Positions 59,373-64,000 of a stretch of 64,000 nucleotides of DNA are shown here, piece by piece; position 1 is the stretch's first letter; the number at the start of each line of letters is the position of its first letter. The notes under the pieces were generated by a model. The model was not told the DNA's origin. It saw nothing but the letters and a program-made list of their open reading frames with translations, and made no database searches. Source of the stretch: Canna indica (taxonomy: Eukaryota > Streptophyta > Magnoliopsida > Zingiberales > Cannaceae); assembly GCA_034359265.1 (NCBI GenBank), contig CP136890.1, forward strand, positions 93,087,501 to 93,151,500, read 5' to 3'. Position numbers and translations under genes: made by a program.

Positions 59373-60859
59373 AGGAGTAAGTGTTGAAGTCTGATCGATC
59401 GGAGACTCCGAAGCTCTCTACTGCAGGTTGTACTTCTTATGGCAATTCTGTGACATCAACACTTGGAGTATCTGGTGGCACTGACGTCTCAGTAACTGGC
59501 TGATGGACATTATCATTTAATTGGAATTGACCCTCAAGACTATCAAGTATCATAGTTCTATACGGATTAGATAGACTGGATAAAGAAACACCAGCAGAGG
59601 AAGATTCACCATTTGTCTAAACGATATGATTGCTCGGCGTCCCGACTTCAAGTGACTCCCCATGACAAGTCCATATAAAATATCTTGGTGCAAATCATTT
59701 GCTATACAGATGTAGAGTGATAGTTTTCCAATCCAAAAATCGTGCATTCATGCAAATGCGACACAAACATCGGATTTTATCACCGATGCTAACGAATTTC
59801 CAATTCGAATAGGCAAAATTTAGAAAGCAAGTTACGCCTAAGCGAAAATCTTCACTAAAGCTCCATGATCAAATCGTCAGTACATCCAACTTCGAGATCG
59901 CCCGACATGATTCTGTCAATCAATGATAATATTTCCAGTCAATGTCTTTATAGGTGAGATGGTTCTATTCCATTCAGGATTCATGTTATTCATATCGCAC
60001 TAAGTATTTCTTTTAACTGCTAACTTTATTCTAAATTTCGGCAGCATCTCCATATAGTTCTCCGAATACGCATATCATCTGGGTGTGTATCGGAGAACAA
60101 GAGAGATGTTGTCAAAATTTAGAATGAGTTAACGATTAAAAGAAAAAACTAAGTGCAATACAAATAACTATATTCTCAAATTATCCAATTAGGAACAATT
60201 CAAGGGTTGTATGTCGTATAAAAGATCATCTACTTCATTTACACGAACATACAACCTCCAAACAGATCTAAGGTTTTGCTAAATCATATCCGACTCGTCG
60301 ATGTGTACGTGAAACGTATCAACTCGTCAGATGGATGATTATTTTCTAAATTTTTCGATGCCGGTTCGAGTCCACGGTGGACGATTCCAACACGAGTCCA
60401 AAGTTGACGATTCGAGCGCGAGCCCAAAGTGGACGATTCTATTTAATCTAAATCTAAATATTAATATTAAAATTAATCTAAACTAAAATTAATTAATAGA
60501 TATAATTTAAAACTAAATCTAAATATAATTAATATTAAAATACATTAATCTAAACATGAAAATAAATCTAAACATTAAATATTAAATATTTAACCTAGAT
60601 TAATCTAAACATGAAAAATTAACCTAAAACATGAAAAATTAATCTAAAATAGTATTCTAGCGCCGTTGTCCATTGTCCGACATTAGACACTGGACATTGG
60701 TTCGGCGTCCGGCGTCCGGCGGCCGGCCCTAATAAAGGAGAAGAGAAGAGGGGATCGAGCTAATACTTGGAAATGGAAGACAGGCAAAGACGGCGGTAGG
60801 CGTTGACATAGGAAGAAAAAGCAGGTAAGAAAGGAGTTGGGCACGATCGCGAGTTAAAT
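59373..60859. other. CACTA 2 interior, non-coding
   Basis: The part next to the LTR (59378-59560) may continue the proline/serine-rich tail of the CACTA 2 gene. Around 60360-60440 there is a short GTGGACGATTC(C/G) repeat, and 60440-60660 is very AT-rich (TTAATCTAAA words). No gene recognised. Confidence 0.4.
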
Positions 60860-61784
60860 AAACTCATCAGCAACGGCTCACTTAGCCATTGCTAATAAAT
60901 ACAACACATCACCAACGACACACTAATCCGCTGCAACGCTGTTGCTGATAAGTATTTTATTTTTGCGTCGCGAGTGCCCCATTGACTAAAAAGCAACGGA
61001 TACAAGAACCGTAACTAAGTTGTTGCTAATGTGATAATATCATTAGCAACGACCAACTCGGCCATACGTAAGCTGTTGCTGATGAATTATTTCATTTGCG
61101 CACCGCGTTCGCGCCATGTACTTGTTAGGAACGGCCCGAGCGATCGTATGTAGGCCATTGCAGATGTGATATATCTACAACGGTCGCAGCGGCCGTTAGT
61201 AAGCCGTTAGTGATTGCAACGGCTTGGGCAGCCGTTGCTGATGGTCGTTGCTGAAAATCATTATTCTAGTAGTGATATTTTTTTCTCATTTGTGACTAAT
61301 TTCAAAATATTACCAAAATATATCATGAACTTTGACATTTGTCTCAATTGCATCCTCCTGTTAACTCTCTGTTAGCAGATCCGTTAAGATGATGACATGA
61401 TTTTCGAACGTGGATTAAAATAATATTTGTTTTATTTTAAAAATCACTTCAATTTATATTAAATAATATAAAATAATATATTTTTATTTTATTTTAAAGA
61501 ATAACTCCTAGCCATGTTCGGAGTGAACATGGTGTATTTTTTTAATATAAAACAAAAAATATTATTTAATATAAATTAATATATTTTTTACATTTTAAAT
61601 AAAAAATATTATTTTAATCCACGTCATCGCCTTAACGGTGTTGCGGACGGAGAATTCATGGGAGGATGTAATTGAGACAAATGTTAAATTTCGAGATACA
61701 ATCTGGTAATATTTTAGAATTGACTACAAATGAGAAAAAGTGCATAGTTCAAAATATATTTAGATAATCCTATGTACCTTAGTA

Positions 61785-62490
61785 GTTTCTTAGAAAAGAT
61801 AAGTTGTTCACGTGGAAAAACACATCATCTTAGGTGATTACACATGTTGTCCACGTTTAAAACACCTAATGTTAGATAGTTATACATGTTGTCGTTTAGG
61901 CCTTGTTTGTTTCAAAGTAGAGTATGATTTATCATGATATGGTATGATTTAATTTTATATTTGGGAAGACTTCTAATAAATGGCCATGGTATTGTATGGT
62001 AATCTCATAGTTTGAAAACCATAAATTTTGGCCAAGTTTTCAAACCATGAATTTGATGGTTTCTCATGATTTCATAAAATTTTATTTCTAAAATATCATC
62101 AATCAAAATTTATAATTCCTCTTATGCCCTTTATATACTCATATCAGATTAGACTTTTATGTATCATTCTTGATCGGCTTAGTCAAGACGTCGTTCTTCT
62201 CCAAAGCTACTGTCATTTAACCATACCATATCATCATTCCAAATAAGATAATAATTTTTACAATATCATACCATATAATACCATACCATACCATACATTA
62301 TTAAATCATACTTCACTTCATCCAAATAAGGCCTTAGAGAATATATTGCTTTAGGTGTATGCATGTTGTCCACATTGAGAACACCTCACGTTAGATAGCT
62401 ATACATGCTGCCTTTTAGAAAATATATTGCTTTAGGTGTATACAACCTGCCCCTATAGGAAGTATATGACTTTTAGGTGGTTCCTGAACA
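61785..62490 (+). repeat. about 115-bp tandem repeat split by a Tourist MITE
   Basis: Segments with ACACATGTTGTCCAC..., AACACCT(A/C)(A/C)(T/C)GTTAGATAG, TATACATG(T/C)TG and TTTAGAAAATATATTGCTTT recur two to three times before and after the MITE at 61899-62333. The array is part of the gypsy-like LTR. Confidence 0.6.
61899..62333. mobile_element. Tourist-like MITE (PIF/Harbinger)
   Basis: 435 bp. Ends are GGCCTTGTTTGTTTC and, on the minus strand, GGCCTTATTTGGATG. The TSD TTA is exact (61896-61898 and 62334-62336). ATGGTATG/CATACCAT words fill both subterminal regions. Confidence 0.85.
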
Positions 62491-63805
62491 CTAAACTATA
62501 AGAAAAAAGGAAAACTTGAGCAAAGGCTAGAATTTTCATGAGGGGAAATTTTCAACCCCAAGCGGTCGACTCTGTGAGAAAGTAGTCATGAGGTTAGATA
62601 AGATACATACATGTTTTCACCTAGGAAAGATTCATCTTAGTATTATATAAGAGTATATTGCTTTATTATATGAAATATGAGATTATTTATGCATGGTAAG
62701 ACATGAGGTCCGGAATAAATTATTCTTCCTTATTTTGATATGGCTATTGTCTATATGTATGTACTTGAGAATGTGCACTATAATATTACATGTTGCATCG
62801 CCGAGTTTGGTAATAGGTTGTACGCATGAATGATATGTGAATTCGGAGGACCTTTGGGGTCCTAGAATATTTATACATGCATAAAGAGGTTTTGTTCATT
62901 TCTTTTATTTATTTAAAATTGTTGGTTGATTATGAATGTCTGGGTATGCTTGTGGTTGTGGACCGAGAAGCTCGTCAGCCGCCACACTGACGACCGACCT
63001 GAGTGGCATGAGCGGGAAGTACGCTGAGACAGGGCATTGATCAGTGCCCAACTCATAGGACCGACGGGTCCCTGGATCGGGAAGCTCGTCGGCACCACCA
63101 CATTGACGATCGACCCAGGTGGCTTGTTTGAATTGTTGGATATTTACTTGATGTTTATATTTTCGTTGGATTATTGAATATGCTCATCATGATCATTATT
63201 TATATAGATGGATGGTTACACTTGATGATATCTATATCTCATACGAATGGTGATTATGCACATTGATTATTGCACATGGTTTATGCAAGGTTGTAAATCA
63301 TTTACTTGTTGATTTTGAATTATTGGATATGATTGTAGAGGGTTAAGTCACTCATTAAGTTTTAGTTGGACTTACTCTTTATATATTGAATTTTTTCAGC
63401 ACCCGAGCATGATCAGATAAGTACTGGGATGTAGTAGCGTAGCTGGTGATGATAGGGACAGCGAATCTCGTGACACGTCGTGGTCGGGGGATGTATACCC
63501 AAGTCTTTAGGGTCTTTTATGTTTTTCTTTAGTCATATGGGTCGGTGTTTAGATTTGTTTTCCGCATTTTAATGATAAAAATTGTATTCTTGATTAATTG
63601 GTTTATTTAAAGGACTCTTGAACATTTATTGGCATCATATTGTTTACTTTGGATATTTGCTCGGTTATGTTTAAAGCAACAAAGTTGATTTTTTTTTTCT
63701 TTATAAATTGTTCGGGATTCTATAATTATTGTTTCTTATGGTTGTGTTAGACTTCGGGGTATATGTAGTACTCTGGTCGATCATACTCAGATTTGGGGTG
63801 TGACA
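62491..63805 (+). other. 3' part of the second gypsy-like LTR
   Basis: It contains two direct copies of a block with GAAGCTCGTC and CACATTGACGA(C/T)CGACC (about 62967-63010 and 63079-63122). No gene. The LTR ends GTGTGACA at 63805 and the last 190 bases are AT-rich flank. Confidence 0.45.
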
Positions 63806-64000
63806 CTCCCTTATGCCACTTGTTGAAAAATCATTAAAAGATATGCATAAAAAAATTGAATAAATATTTTAAATATAAAATTTTGAGAGAAATTATTTTT
63901 ATTATTTAATATTTTCACAAAATTAATGTTAGTTGAATGCGAAAATTAAAATATCAAGCACTTATAATGTAAAAATATAAGAGAATGAAAGTTAAATGAC

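Larger units (their letters stand above)
55594..61274 (-). mobile_element. CACTA transposon 2 with degraded transposase_24 gene
   Basis: The right end ...CTAGTAGTG at 61274 reads CACTACTAGAATAATGATTTT on the minus strand. The left end CATTACTAGAATAACAAGCA at 55594 is the same terminus with one change. Subterminal repeats of AACGGC/GCCGTTG with ATCAGCAACGG words fill 55600-55990 and 60860-61260. The flanks GCA and ATA do not match, so the 3-bp TSD has been lost. A nested copia-like solo LTR splits it at 57700-59372. Confidence 0.85.
55560..61771. mobile_element. palindromic MITE split by CACTA transposon 2
   Basis: The left arm GGGATAATTACTTGAATATA..CTGAACTATGCA (55560-55593) matches the minus strand of 61690-61771. 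The remaining stem (61275-61400 against 61600-61735: TTTCTCATTTGT, AAATATTACCA, TTTGTCTCAATT, CCGTTAAG) is an inverted repeat of about 200 bp per arm. Outer ends are approximate and no TSD was recognised. Confidence 0.7.
52624..63805 (+). mobile_element. second gypsy-like LTR, expanded by nested elements
   Basis: The right end GGGGTGTGACA is followed by CTCCC (63806-63810), and CTCCC also precedes the proposed left end (52619-52623). The left part (GTAGCAGGAATGCGTGGAG, then ACCTGGGATGTACGGCTAGG) and the right part (GTCACTCATTAAGTTTTAG near 63343) correspond to blocks of the 44611-49567 LTR. The left terminus does not start with TG (TATTATAATT), so mutation or a wrong boundary is possible. Nested insertions account for about 8-9 kb. 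Confidence 0.45.

Noticed and set aside
60360..60440. GGTTCGAGTCC resembling a tRNA T-arm
   Set aside because: No acceptor stem, anticodon arm or D-arm around it; it belongs to a short tandem repeat.

Overview
The window is nuclear DNA of a flowering plant. Host genes have GT-AG introns, the TEs are plant-type, and the background is AT-rich. GC-rich first exons in two transporter genes and a silicon-efflux-like transporter suggest a monocot, but I cannot name the species.

Left part (1-10.2 kb): unassigned AT-rich DNA, then an eroded LTR fragment (2800-3308). Next come a short 5'-truncated LINE with a perfect 19-bp target-site duplication (3330-3823) and a long decayed L1-type LINE (about 3.94-10.25 kb) with recognisable ORF1, endonuclease, reverse transcriptase, zinc-binding and RNase H parts.

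Gene island (11-27.3 kb): three host genes that look intact. (i) A ten-coding-exon plus-strand gene encodes a 698-aa single C2H2 finger/coiled-coil protein resembling the plant proteins often labelled 'stress response NST1-like'. (ii) A four-exon PIP1 aquaporin encodes 287 aa. (iii) A three-exon minus-strand gene encodes a 535-aa Lsi2-like/ArsB-NhaD family transporter. Genes ii and iii are convergent. TATA boxes are visible for all three.

Right part (27.9-64 kb): a nest of transposons with almost no host coding DNA. One stack is a palindromic element (30.57-43.3 kb) split by a CACTA transposon (31023-42839, TSD AGA). That CACTA is itself split by a non-autonomous LTR element present as an LTR-internal-LTR-internal-LTR dimer (31121-36743) and by a MITE filled with a GC-rich minisatellite (38997-40883). 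A second stack is a gypsy-type LTR (44611-49567, TSD CATTC) containing a copia-like solo LTR and a small CACTA (TSD ATG). A third is another gypsy-type LTR (about 52624-63805) containing a MULE-like foldback (TSD TTCCTTAAT), a palindromic MITE split by a second CACTA with transposase_24-type remnants, a copia-like solo LTR (TSD AGGAG) and a Tourist MITE (TSD TTA). These boundaries come from terminal motifs and TSDs read by eye.

I found no credible new enzymatic system, CRISPR array, tRNA or rRNA gene. The most unusual structures are the three-LTR dimer, the minisatellite-filled MITE and the multi-shelled foldbacks.
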